From the NCBI RefSeq assembly GCF_963169125.1, contig NC_084793.1:135758297-135822296 (forward strand): DNA of 64,000 bases. Reading direction: 5' to 3'. Shown here piece after piece: positions 34,179 through 45,465 of this stretch. Within the stretch, counting starts at the first letter, position 1. Every line of letters begins with the position of its first letter. A program made the position numbers and the translations under genes. This DNA is from Humulus lupulus (Eukaryota > Streptophyta > Magnoliopsida > Rosales > Cannabaceae). The notes under the pieces are model-generated. The model was not told the DNA's origin and did no database searches. It saw only the letters and a list, made by a program, of their open reading frames with translations.

Positions 34179-35057
34179 GTTATCCCCAAAATTTGAAAAT
34201 GATGACGTGGCAATAGAAGTGACAAATGGAAAGGAATGGCTGGGTAATCTGGCTTAGGAGTGACCCAGTAGATCAATAAAGATTTTTGACTGACCAGTCA
34301 AGTGTCATGACCGACCAGTCATGACCTTAGCCGACCAGTCATGTGCTTGTCCGCCCAGTCAATGCCCTTGGCTGACCAGTCATGTACTTGTCCGCCCAAT
34401 CAATGCCCTTGGCCGACCAGTCATGTGCTCGTCCGACCAGTCATGTGCTTGTCCGCCCAGTCAATGCCCTTGGCCGCCCAGTCAGGTGCTTGTCCGCCCA
34501 ATCATGTGCTTGGCTGACCAGTGGAGTGCTTTGGCCCTTCATTTTTCCTCCTGAGTGTGATGTGGACCGACTAGACAGAACAATGCTACACAAAGGATCC
34601 CAGTAACGGTTTCAACAAGAATCAGTCATACCTGTGCGGGAATCTCTCAGATTATCCCACAAAAATAGTGTATTGTTGTATTTTTATTATTATTATTAAT
34701 TGAATATAGTGAGAATAGCGAAATATCCCGATTATGGGGGACATCATTTGTACGATCCTGAGCCTATAAATACAAGGCCCATGGCATCATAAAGAGGATT
34801 CGAATTCGAATTTTCTCAGAGAATATTTGTATCTGGAGAGAAATACTGTATTCATTTCATCTGCACTAAAGAAACTTAGTTGACTCAAGTTCATCTGATC
34901 TTGAGTGTAGATCTATAGTCACAACTCGAAGTGGACTAAGCTATTATCAACACATTGAGGCTGAACCACTATAAAAATTGTCCGTGTCGTATATTTCTCT
35001 TGAAGGTTTTTTGTTGTTTTGACGTCTACCCGTCATTGGCCAAAAACGCGGTCAACA
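34179..35057 (+). repeat. 3' LTR of element F
   Basis: TGTTATCCCC...GCGGTCAACA; 879 bp, 41 longer than the 5' LTR. It carries extra sequence near 34885 (around TTCATCTGATCTTGAGTG) and a different arrangement of the tandem array. TATA box at 34765-34772. It is followed by the TTGGT duplication at 35058-35062. Confidence 0.93.
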
Positions 35058-35515
35058 TTGGTAATTCGATGAGTTATCGAGACTCATTAGAGTATGAGTC
35101 GTATTTGGGGAAAAATAGGGATATTCTAGGATTGGCAGAATTAATTAGGAGTTATAAGTGTAAGGCGAGACAGGAGTGTAAAATGTCATTTTCTCCCTTA
35201 TGGGTTTAGAGGGGAGGATTAAGTGGCCAGGGGTAATTTGGTCTTTTTAAGACCATTATGTATAGGCTAAGGCGTAGTTATTAACTCTGAAAAAATAGAA
35301 CTCTCCATCTCTCACGTGTCCTCTCCCTCTCTCTTTAAGTTTGGAATTTTTTTAGAGAAATTTGATTCCGAAGCTTGGGAGCTTACTTGCTAAGGGACTT
35401 AGGAGATTTGGGGAGAGTTTGGAAGCTCTAAAGCTTAGGATCTAGCTGGGAAATATTTTAACATAGGGTGAACTGTTAGGCTCGGGAGAAAAGGACCGTG
35501 ATCGGGGTCACCATA

Positions 35516-38193
35516 TGTAACGCCCTACCTCCTTAGAGCCGTTACTAAGTGAGTTTTAAACGTGCATTTAACTCGCTAATCGAGGTTTTTAGGTCAAAAG
35601 TGTAATTAAATCATAAACAGTGAAATAAACTTTGAAAATAATTCCATTTACTACAAACCGTTGAGAATTTGACACTTGGGATCCCAAAATACTGCTTAGA
35701 AATATTTACAACATATAATTTACAAATTTGAGTCGACTAGACGACAAAATCTAGGTTTTAATACAATCATCTCCCAAAACCACTGGCTGTGGCAGCCAGG
35801 CAGGCCAAACATGTACACGTCGCTTCACGCTCTCCGTACTCATGGTTGGTTGACTATCCCCTTGCCCTTACCTACACCACAGAGCACCCATGAGCCGAAG
35901 CCCAGCAAGAAAACCCTCACAAACAGTTAACATGTGCATAACAAACACTTAGCATATAACCAGGCCACCAATAGGCTAAACACATACGGCCATGCTGTCC
36001 CAGGCGCTTTACCAGGCCCTGGGATCGCGGTCCACACCGTGAGGATATCCCAGGTATCCTTTAGGGTCTCACCCTGGCAACTCGCACTCCACGTGCTTAA
36101 CACTGCTCCCGTCCCCTTGCCGTACTCGGCCTTGCACTCAACGTGCCAAACGCTGTTCCCAACCCTTTGCCATTCCCGGCCCCTGCCGACCTCGGCCTGC
36201 ACCGTTCCCGACTCTTGCCAAACATTCATCTAATCGCATTCATAGCATAACAAACATATACTGAATACTAACAAATTCAATCAAAGGGCTACGCCCTGGA
36301 ATTCAGACATATTGGGCTCAGCCCTGCATACAAGCTCTATGGGAACAGTGGTTTTCTTACCTGTATCCCGAGCTTTCCGATGTACCAAGGCCGCGAGCAC
36401 GGTCCTCTAACCCGAGCCTCACTGGAGACCTAGTCACAACACATATAAAACATCCTTTAATACAAACCAATCCAAAACCACTTCCCGGGACCAATCCCAC
36501 ACTCTCGGAATCCCCAAATTCCTAAAACAATTCATCGGAAACATCCCCTGAACCCCCGGAGCAAAAGCTCAAAATTGCAAAATTCCATGTTCAGAAAATA
36601 GCCTAGCTTTGCAGCGCTGCCCTAGAGGGCCGCGACGCCCAACAAGTTAGAGAGCACTCCCTTCCCAAAAACAGCCTCGCGCCGCGGCGCCCAAGAACAA
36701 GGCCGCGGCGCTTCTTCGCGAACCCAGAATTCTGGGTTTTCTCTTGCATTTTCCCCGAGCCAAAACACTCCCAAATCAACCCCAAAGCATACCTAAGTCC
36801 CAAATTTAATTCAAAACCCTACATAGACCATCTAACAACTCAGAAACATCAAAACACAAGCCCAAACACACAATCAAATCCCCAATTTCACAAATTGGCT
36901 TGAAACTTTATGAAACTTAAACTAACAAACTAGAAACTTGATTTACAGCAGCTAATACATAACAGAGATGCATAAAACCCTTACCTCAATTAGAAATTCG
37001 CCCTTGAGCCTTCTCCAAGTCCAACTCCAAGCAAATCCCTCTTATTCCCAAACTGAATCTAAGCAAGCTTCATCCCCAAGAATCCACCAAACAACCACAC
37101 ATATCAGCTATTAACCTTACTATTTCTCTGAAAAAGTCAATCAAGATACTGAATAAGACTTACCTTTGAGCCTGGGTCAATCCCCCAATTCCCAGCCTTG
37201 AATCCCTTGAACTTTAACCTAAAATCCTTCAAGACCAGTCACCTTAGAGAGAAAGAAAGAAAGCATCGATAGAGAGAGACAAAGAGATTAGGTTCCCTTT
37301 TTGTTCTTCTATCTTCTTTTGCTAGCTGATTCTAGAGTCCCTGCTCCCAAATTGAGCTTATCCATTTGCCTAAAATGACCTCAATACCCTTCCATCTAAC
37401 CCATACTCTAGCTAATCCTCAAAGACAACTTAGACCTTTCCCAACTTCTTACAAATATACCATTTAATCACTTAAGGTAGTTATCCTCACTGGTTACTCA
37501 AACCACTAAAATACCATTAACCAATACTTACAAACCCCCAACCTCAAGTTATAATGTTCCCAAAATACCTCTAGGCTCCTCCCGAGCCGGGTATTTGACC
37601 TCGTTGTGGCTTTTAGACTATTTAGCTCCCTAGGATCGTCTCGGAACGTGCATCACGAATATATCTCCGTTATATCAACAATATCACATATATTACATTT
37701 ATGCCCTCAACGGGCTAAAATTACCAGTTTGCCCCTAACAACCAAATGGGCCCACAAGCATATTTATTTCACCTAAACATGCATTCTAACCACATATTCA
37801 TTAAGTTCACATAAATTAATACAGTTTAACAATTATTGCCCTCCAGGCACACTAATCAAGGCTCCAAACCTTATTAGCAAATTCTGGTCGTTACAACTAT
37901 CCCCTCCTAATAAAAATTTCGTCCTCGAAATTTACCCAAGCACGTCAGACAGTAAACCCCGTACCTCTGACCATAATTTCCAAAGTCCACCGCTTTTACT
38001 CTACTCCTCGACCACACTCTTACAAGTGTAACAATCTTGTTCCACAAGATCTTGTCTAATAGCCATACTTTCGTAAGCCCCCTGCTTACACCATAACCCT
38101 GCTGAAACTTTAGGGTCTGCTTAGCTCACAATGACCACCTCATTGTCTTATTCTTGATTCCAGAAAGCAGCCATAGTGACGTGGGGCGTCACA
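35516..38193 (-). mobile_element. Element D: internally deleted TGTAACG-family element
   Basis: Flanked by the 5-bp duplication CCATA (35511-35515 and 38194-38198). On the minus strand it begins TGTGACGCCCCACG, presumably a stub of the 5' LTR. About 300 bases follow with the end of the internal region (GAGGACGAAATTTTTATTAG, then the purine tract GGAGGGGATAGT), and then a complete LTR at 37895-35516 (TGTAACGACC...GGGCGTTACA). GAGGACGAAATTT before a purine tract is the usual end of pol in Tekay-type chromoviruses, which is my basis for placing this LTR family. Conserved block in reverse at 35865-35909; GC-rich block 36615-36720. Confidence 0.8.
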
Positions 38194-38530
38194 CCATACG
38201 TTATTCATTCAGGAATTTAGGTAAGAAAATTGCACTTGGACTATGGTTAGGGCTTGAGCCCCAGTTATCGAACATGGTTGTAATCCTACTTCGAATGTTT
38301 TATTGAACATGTTGATTGTGTTGTGAATAACTGTGTTAAATGATGACTATACATCTGATATATCAGATTGAAAGGCTCAACTTATAAGTCGAGGGTGGCA
38401 ACAACATGCTGGACGCAGGCCGGTGTAGTTTATTTAGCATATCTGATTGAGAGGCTTGACTTATAAGTCATGGGCTAGAACATCGTGCTGGACGCAGGCT
38501 GATGTGGTTAAGCCAAACTAGAAGTATGAT

Positions 38531-40802
38531 TGTAACGACCCAAAAAAAATTACTAATAAGGCTTAAGGGCCTTAGTGTGTCGGGAGGGCATAATTTGTTT
38601 ATGTGTTATTTAGATGACTAAATGCATGATTATTTTATAAGCATGCTTATATGATTATTTGATATATGAAATGCATGTTTATGGGTATTAGTATGCATGT
38701 AGGCCCTGTTTAGCTTAAAGGGGCATATTTGTAATTTTGGCCCGTTGAGGGCATAAATGTGATTATATGTTATAATTGTGGAGAACACATTATTATGTGG
38801 ACATATTTGCAGTGTACGGCACGAGGCAATCCTAGGGAGCCAGTTAGCGGGAAAGTCACAACGGGACCCAATACTTGACTCGGGGTGTGCCAAGAGGTAT
38901 TTTGGGTATTAGATATTTATTTGGGTTATTAGGTTATGAAAATAAATATTTAGATATATATTTGAAGTTAGAGAGTTTAGGAGGGAATATTTGGGAAATT
39001 TACCATTTTTCCCCCAAGGACGTTTTTGGTACCCCGAGCCTTGGGATTAACTTAAGTGACATAAGCTAGATAAGATAAAAAAATAAGAGAAATAAGTAGA
39101 AGCTGCCTAAACCGACCCTTCTCTTTCTCTCAGCTCACTCATCTCTTTCTCAAAACTCGCTTAAGCTAAACCATTGAAACCAAAGGGAAATTTTAGCTAG
39201 AAATACAGGGATTTAAGCTGGAATTTTGGGGAGTAACTCAGTAGCAATTTGGTGGATTCAATCTTCAATTGAGGTAAGCTTTGAATTATGATTTTAGCCA
39301 TTTAATTCTGTAGTTCTTGGCTGAGTTTTAATGTTCTTGGGTTTTTGATGTTAAAGATTGAATTGAAGTTTTGGATGAGGATTTAAGCTAGGTTCTTGTT
39401 GGGTTTTGCTGCTGGGAACATGTTAGGGTGTTTGTGATAGTTAAATTATGTCATTGGGATGGTTTTGGGTTAATTTGGTTGAGGTATTGTTGTTGAAAAT
39501 GGGGATTTTTCTTGGCTCGAAGGGGTCGGACTGCGACTTTATTCTTGGTGTGCCACGACCCTCTAGAATAGATGGGAGCTAAAAAGAAGGGCAGGCCGCG
39601 GCATGGGAAGCTTAGGGTTGCGGCGCGTGTCTGTTGCTTGGGGAGGCTGGGCCTCTGGTTGGAAGCGGGCCGTGGCATGGAGGGCTTAGGGCCATGACTC
39701 TTAAGGGAATTTTTAGCTTTGAGAAGGTTTTAGGTGCAGGAAATTAACCTAGGGTGCTCAAGATCGATTCCACTACCATGTTTGGTGGAATTCGATGTCC
39801 CGAAGGCTAGAACTTGGTTCGAAAACCTTTATTCACTTATTATTGATGGAATCCTTTATCATGGTTGTGACTAGGTGTTCGCTAATGCTTAGGATGGGAT
39901 TGTGCTCGAGGGTCGACTTTCTTAACCAAAGCATTCAGAATTAAAGGTAAGAAATTTGCACCCGGTTGTGTGACTATATTGGGACTAAGGGTTCCCTATA
40001 CTTGTATGTAACATTGTATGATGGTATTATGCCATGTGAACATGAAATAAACGACCTAAGAGTGTTGGAATTAATATTGGCGCACAGGACGCGACTCGGC
40101 CACTGGTAGCTGAGGACATCTTAATATTCACTGAGCTCGGTTTAAGCGGACCGGAGTCAGTGGGATAAACAGAGGGTGCAACCTAAGGGCGTTGACCCTG
40201 GTTATTGTATGACATGGTTATTGATGTTAATTTGATGAATAAGATATGCTGAATATATGGATGCTAGATTGTGGTTTTACTAATTATTTTCACTGAATAT
40301 GTGAAGGCTATGGACTGCTGAATATATGGTTATGCTTAATGAATTATTTGATTATTGATATTGATCATGCTATGATGCTATGGTTTTCTTGCTGGGCCTT
40401 GGCTCACGGGTGCTATGTGGTGCAGGTAAAGGCAAGGGTAAGTTGGACCAACCCTGATTTGGAGAGCTCTAGAGGCAAAATGTACATAGTCAGCTGCTCG
40501 ACCTCCACGGTCGAGGGATGGACAGAGACAGAAGAACCTTAAATGTCTATTTTGCCCTTAGAGTTGCTTGTAGTTGTATATAACCCTGAAATTTTTGTAA
40601 ACTGACCTTTAAACTCCATTTCTTTTGGGATCCCATGTATGAAATGTTTATTTAAATTAAATGTATCTTTTATGACCGAAATCTTTTAACCCTAGTTCAA
40701 TAATGGTTTTAGTGACACATTTTCAACTAAACGACTTGATTAACAAGTCTTGCACCTTTATAAACACACAGTGTAATGATCTTGGCTACCCAGTGCATTA
40801 CA
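38531..40802 (+). mobile_element. Solo LTR G (TGTAACG family)
   Basis: TGTAACGACC...GTGCATTACA, with the exact duplication ATGAT at 38526-38530 and 40803-40807. Conserved block at 40388-40432; GC-rich words near 39530-39690. No coding capacity; 2272 bp. It interrupts LTR E. Confidence 0.9.
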
Positions 40803-41786
40803 ATGATGTACACTTGAATGTCCCTATGACTGCCTAGAAAACAAAGCGCAAGATGCACCAGGCCACATCTAAGGTTGGTTAGTTAGGAATAGGGCAATGG
40901 GCCCGCAGTGTGACTCTATAGTCACATATGTGGGTTAAAAAGATCAACTTATTAAGTCAAGGGCATCTTTAGCATGCAGAAAGCAGGCCAAAATGGCAGG
41001 GCCAATATAAGAAGCTTGACTTATAAGTCGTGGATGAAATTAACGTGCAGATTGCAGGCCGAATTGGCAGGGCCAACATTGAAGCTCGGCTTATAAGCCG
41101 TGGACAACATCAGCGTGCGAAACACAGGCCGTAATGGCGGGACCAATATAGAAGCATGATATACACTTGCACGACTCTATAGCCGCTTGGAACATGGAGC
41201 GTGGTGCACGCTTGGCCGGCTCTATAGCCGTTTCTAAACGGAATAGTGCGATAGGCACCTGTGTGGCTTCATAGATACTTAAATGGATTAAATTCAAGCA
41301 CACGTATGATTATTACTACTAGGCGTGTTAGTTATGATTTTGTAATTTGTTGATTAATTTCTTGTGGGCAGGTTTATGTTTTCTTGCTGAGCCTTGGCTC
41401 ACGGGTTCTACGTGGTGTAAGTAAGGGAAAGGGAAAGCTGGACCAGCCATGAGTTGGAGTACCTCAGGGGCGGAGTGTACATATATGGCCTGATCGACCG
41501 CCACGGCCGAGGTTATTTGTTGGAAATAAGGTTATACCCTGATTTTGCTGCTTAGGTCAGCCTTTTGTATTCATTTCAAATCTGTAATAGCTTTAAACTC
41601 TTTTTGGGATCCCGTTCAAAGACTTAAACCCTTTTTAGTGAAATGGTTACTGTTTGACAAAAATTTTAAATACTTGAACCCTGTGTAAGTTTCAATTACA
41701 CGTTTTAATTCCAAGTGACTCGTTTAGCGAGTTAAGCACTATTTTAATTACACAGTGTAAAAATCCTAGATTAGTAGGACGTTACA

Positions 41787-42720
41787 GTTATTCTCGTCAA
41801 AGAAGATGGTTGTTCAGAGTTATTGATTGCTCGAGTTCGTTTAAAGAAACCCCATCGTCTATCTTCTAGAAGTTCTCAAAGTTTGCAAGCCGTAGTCGCA
41901 TAAGACACAACTAGGTCCTCGCGCTCTCGACTCTCCCTTTGCAACTCCAGGTTTCGCGATAAAGGAGACTCCTTGGTGGCTTATTCTTTTGGCTCATCAC
42001 GGAGTAAGGATAGGAATTCGGTGTTAAAAGAATGATATCCATGTATTTGTAACTCCTGAAGTTCGGAGTCACGGGACATCCGAAACAAAAATGAGCACTT
42101 AATCACTTGGCGAAAGAAGAAACACCAAGATACTTCGATTAAACAAAAACAAAAGGAACTGCTTACAGTAATCAAGGAAATGAAAACCCAGAAAGGGGAA
42201 TTGGAACCCTAGTTCTCGCTAACCCCAGAAACCGCAAATATTGGTGTGTAAATAGAAATCTAGTGCAAATCATGAACCGATGTACGATATTTAGAGCTCT
42301 ATGTAAACAAATTAAGGGGAGGAAACTTACGTGCTAAAAATTGTCGGTAAGTCTGGTAAGTTTTTCTCACATGGATATAACAACGTCCTTTTACTTCAAA
42401 CACCATCGCGGAACTATTGGGATGACCGATTTGCTCCAAAGTAGACAGTAAGCAAGAGGTTGGCAAGCATGAACAAGAGAGTAAGTTGCAACTCAAAAGG
42501 TAAAAATATTTTTGATAAGAGGAAGAAGAAGGCAACCGTGAGTTTAAATAGACCAGACCGAAGTTTTCGAAGGGCAAGTACCCAAGTACCATTCGACGAC
42601 CCACCTTGAGAAGGATAGCCTCGAGACGCCCGTTGAGTTGACAGCCTACCCCTTGGGTCATGCGAGTAGGGGAAGTTGCAGAGTCCTTTTCTTTAGGATT
42701 TCGGGGACCCCACACTGCAG
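41787..42720 (-). pseudogene. 5' end of the reverse-strand gene of element C
   Basis: Continues the gene at 16298-21300 once LTR E is removed. On the minus strand a T-rich stretch precedes ATG 42079 (MSRDSELQELQIHGYHSFNT), followed by a stop after RDEPKE at 41983-41981 and a further readable segment with KESPLSRNLELQ. Upstream, 42720-42080 looks like an untranslated leader; an open minus frame at 42715-42299 has no recognisable content. Spliced leader exons are possible (several GTAAGT-like words near 42345 on the plus strand are in the wrong orientation). Confidence 0.5.
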
Positions 42721-42724
42721 TAAA

Positions 42725-43113
42725 AACAATATAGAAGTTGAAGGCCGCCCAATCGTCTTAATTATCTGATAACACGTGTCAAGTGTCTTCCTCCCCCCCC
42801 CCCCCCCCCCCCCTTCTCCTTTATTAAGAATTTAATGTAATAATTCCGCCTATAAATAGCGCATGAATGGGTCATTTGTAGGGATTTGAAACCCTAATTT
42901 TTAGACTCCAATTTTACCTTGGAGCAACACAGTCCTCTGCTGAAGTTATAAAACCCTAAGGAGCTTGTGATTTAAGCAAGCTTTCCTCAATACAAGTGAC
43001 TTGTGTACTAGACATCGTTAAAGGCCGAACCACGTAAAAGATCGTCTGTTTTTCTTATTGTTTTTTGACAAGCTATACTCAATTTCTATAGTTGACAGAT
43101 ATTTGGGTCAACA
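42725..43113 (+). repeat. End part of the 3' LTR of element C
   Basis: TATA box TATAAATA at 42851-42858 (context CCGCC..GCGC), then a U5-like stretch ending TTGGGTCAACA at 43113, like the GTCAACA end of element F. The LTR start is not certain because no clear TG start after a purine tract was found. A run of 21 C lies at 42793-42813. Confidence 0.6.
42793..42813. repeat. Homopolymer of 21 C
   Basis: An uninterrupted run of C inside CTTCCT..TTCTCC, on the promoter side of the TATA box of element C's LTR. Its length is probably unstable and could be a sequencing or assembly estimate. Confidence 0.9.
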
Positions 43114-43321
43114 CATATTTTGTATAAATATATCATTTATCATCACTATCAATTTTTTCGATTATAAAGCTTTTACGTTGCTAAATGTTGATACAACGGG
43201 GCTTATGCTACAATAATTTTTTTCATATAATAATGTTTTATATTACAATATAATTATAAATTTGTTCAATTGCAATTTTTTAAGTTTATTTGAAAATAAA
43301 ATAAATAAATATTTTTTTGTG

Positions 43322-44650
43322 AAGGGTATTAAAATAATGCTCATTAGGATTTTTACCATCAAACTATTACCAATCTAAATTGTGCTCTCTAACTTTTTCA
43401 TCCTGGTAAAAATTCTCCTGAACTATTCACAATGTTGAAATGTGAGGGCTTCCGTCTAATTAAACTAATAAAATGATGATGTGGTAGTTTGTACACTAAT
43501 TTGGTAGTGGTAATGATTCAGGGGCAAATATCATATTTATTCTTAGAATGAAATTTTGTGGCATTAATACTTATGTAGTTTATTTTGCTGCACTTAAATC
43601 CACATGTAAATTTTTTGGCGACAAAAATCTCTGTCATTACATATTTGGTGCAGACATTGGTCCCTCAACCATGGAGTGTGTCAAGCGGTACATGCGATAG
43701 CACCCGATTGGCGACGAAATTGCTTTTGAGATTTGCGGCATAAATACCTATGTAGTTCATTTTGTTTCACTTTAATGCCTAAGTAAATTTTTTGTTGCAA
43801 AAAATTAAATAAAATCATTTATTCACTTAAAAAAAATATTAAAATCTAATTAACAAATTATTGAAATGCTAATTAAAACAAAAACAAACAAAAATTCATC
43901 TAAACAAACCTAAGAATTTAATAAAATTTTAAGATAGAAATTTTTATTGTTTTTGTTTTAATTAACATTAATAATTTGATAATTGGAATTTAATAACTTT
44001 TTATAGTTAGATTTAAATTAACAACTTATTGAAATGCTAGTTGAAACAAAAATAATAAAAAAACAATTTTAAAAAACTAAGAATTTAATCAATTTTTAAG
44101 ATGAATTTAATTTTTTTTAAAGATCAATTATTTGTTAATTAGATTTTAATAATTTTTTGAGGTAAATAAATTTTATTTAATTTTTGGCAACAAAAAATTT
44201 AATTAGGCATTAAAATGTAACAAAATGAACTACATAGGTATTTATGCTGCAAATTTCTCAAAAGCAAATTTCGCCACAAATCGGGTGCTGCCATGTGTAT
44301 CGCTTGACACACTTAAAGGTTGAGGGACCAACGTTCGCACCAAATGTATAACGACAGAGATTTTTGCCACCAAAAAACTTAAATAGGTATTTAAGTGCAA
44401 CAAAATAAACTAAATAAGTATTAATACCGCAAATTTTCCTTCTTTCAATTATACGCGTAGCATTGACGTGGTAATGTCACATCAACGCCCAAACTCCACA
44501 TCACTATTTATTTTGCAAAATTGAACAAAAGTCTTACATTTTAATAACATGAATTGTTTGAAAGAATTTTTAACAAGTCAAAAAATTAGGAGGACACGAT
44601 TCAAGTATTAGTAATAATTTGAGTGATAAATATCTTGTTTAACCTTCAAA
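43322..44650. mobile_element. Outer inverted-repeat element (MITE-like), interrupted
   Basis: The left arm, near 43365-43500 (TTTTTACCATCAAACTATTA, later GTGATGTGG-like words), pairs imperfectly with the reverse complement of about 44480-44645 (ATTTATCACTCAAATTATTA). The two arms enclose the inner element 43550-44439. Ends are approximate. No coding capacity. Confidence 0.55.
43550..44439. mobile_element. Inner foldback element with about 310-bp terminal inverted repeats
   Basis: The left arm starts GAAATTTTGTGGCATTAATA. The reverse complement of the right arm starts GAAAATTTGCGGTATTAATA, and the likeness continues for roughly 310 bases. Flanks TTCTTAGAAT (43540-43549) and TTCTTTCAAT (44440-44449) match 8/10, as for Mutator-type insertions. 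Inside each arm a related segment occurs twice (near 43560 and 43735 on the left). No coding capacity. Confidence 0.75.
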
Positions 44651-44720
44651 TCATCATTAAAATCATATGATATGAGATAATTTTTATTTTTAATATTTGT
44701 TTTAATTTTATTTATTTAAG

Positions 44721-45082
44721 GGTTTATACATTTTTGGACCCTGTGTTTTTCCCCATTACCTGTTTGGACCCTGTGTTTTGATAAATTACTTTTTGGACCC
44801 TATGTTTTATAAAATGGTTAAAATAGAACGCTAAATTTGATTTTGGTCAATGTTTTCTCAACTAAAATCACAAATAATTTATCAAACTAACAATTCAGAA
44901 CAAAAATAAAATCATTCTGCTTAAAAATTGTGTTTTTATATTCAATTTTTTCTTCATTAAAATTGAGTTTAGGCTTCTATTTTAACCATTTTCCAAAACA
45001 TAGGGTCCAAAAAGTAATTTATCAAAACACAGGGTCCAAACAGGTAATGGGGAAAAACACAGGGTCCGAAAAGGCATAAACC
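44721..45082. mobile_element. MULE-type MITE with about 120-bp inverted repeats
   Basis: Ends GGTTTATACATTTTTGGACC and, in reverse complement, GGTTTATGCCTTTTCGGACC. Both arms carry GGACCCTGTGTTTT words. Flanked by ATTTATTTAA at 44710-44719 and 45083-45092, a 9-10-bp target duplication that points to Mutator-like transposase. Confidence 0.82.
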
Positions 45083-45194
45083 ATTTATTTAATTAATTTT
45101 ATATATTTCTCCATATTTATAAACATATAGTGTTTTTTCTACTCAAGTCACACACTTTTTTTTCTTTAATTACACATTTTTTTTATATTTTTTT

Positions 45195-45465
45195 AGACTC
45201 TATATTTTGACAAATTACTTTTTAGAATGAGTATTTTGTAAAATGATTCAAATAGACATCTAAAACCAATTTTGATGAAGAAATGAAAAAAAATTTGAAT
45301 ATAACAAAACAACTATTGAATAAAATGATTGTGATTTTGTTATCAATAATTAATTTGACAAATTATTTATAATTTTAGTTGAAAATGTTTTCACCAAATT
45401 CAAGTTTAGTAGTTTATTTAAATTATTTTATAAAGCATAAGATTAATAAATAATTTGTCCAATCA
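45195..45465. mobile_element. Decayed relative of the MITE at 44721-45082
   Basis: Shares TGACAAATTACTTTTTAG, TTTGTAAAATGATTCAAATAG and the middle part of the neighbouring MITE with many changes. Ends not determinable. Confidence 0.5.

Larger units (their letters stand above)
21983..35057 (+). mobile_element. Element F: full-length Tat-type Ty3/gypsy retrotransposon
   Basis: Two LTRs (21983-22820 and 34179-35057) flank 11.4 kb. The 5-bp duplication TTGGT is perfect (21978-21982 and 35058-35062). Order: 5' LTR, presumed primer site, gag, protease, RT, RNase H, integrase, internal polypurine motif, reverse-strand spliced gene (32623-30139), minisatellites, polypurine tract, 3' LTR. All genes are broken, so it could move only with proteins from elsewhere. 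Total length 13075 bp. The LTRs differ by substitutions and by an indel of about 20 bases near 34880, so the insertion is not recent. Confidence 0.95.
21312..41786 (+). mobile_element. LTR E (TGTAACG family) in four fragments
   Basis: Fragments 21312-21982, 35063-35515, 38199-38530 and 40808-41786 make one LTR of about 2.4 kb. It starts TGTAGCATCC and ends GGACGTTACA. Flanks GCTAT and GTTAT differ at one base. The breaks are the insertion points of element F (TSD TTGGT), element D (TSD CCATA) and solo LTR G (TSD ATGAT), each with matched duplications. Conserved family block at 41383-41427. The first fragment holds a roughly 280-bp internal duplication. Confidence 0.85.
15427..43113 (+). mobile_element. 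Element C: Tat-type Ty3/gypsy remnant, 3' part, in several pieces
   Basis: Pieces of one element in plus orientation: the post-integrase spacer (15427-16240), a reverse-strand accessory gene (16298-21300 and its 5' end at 41787-42079), a leader (42080-42720) and the end of a 3' LTR (to 43113, GTCAACA). The gene is continuous only when the copia LTR (18757-20677) and LTR E with everything nested in it (21312-41786) are taken out. The E flanks GCTAT (21307-21311) and GTTAT (41787-41791) differ by one base, which supports the join. gag, pol and the 5' LTR are absent, lost left of 15427. Confidence 0.72.
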
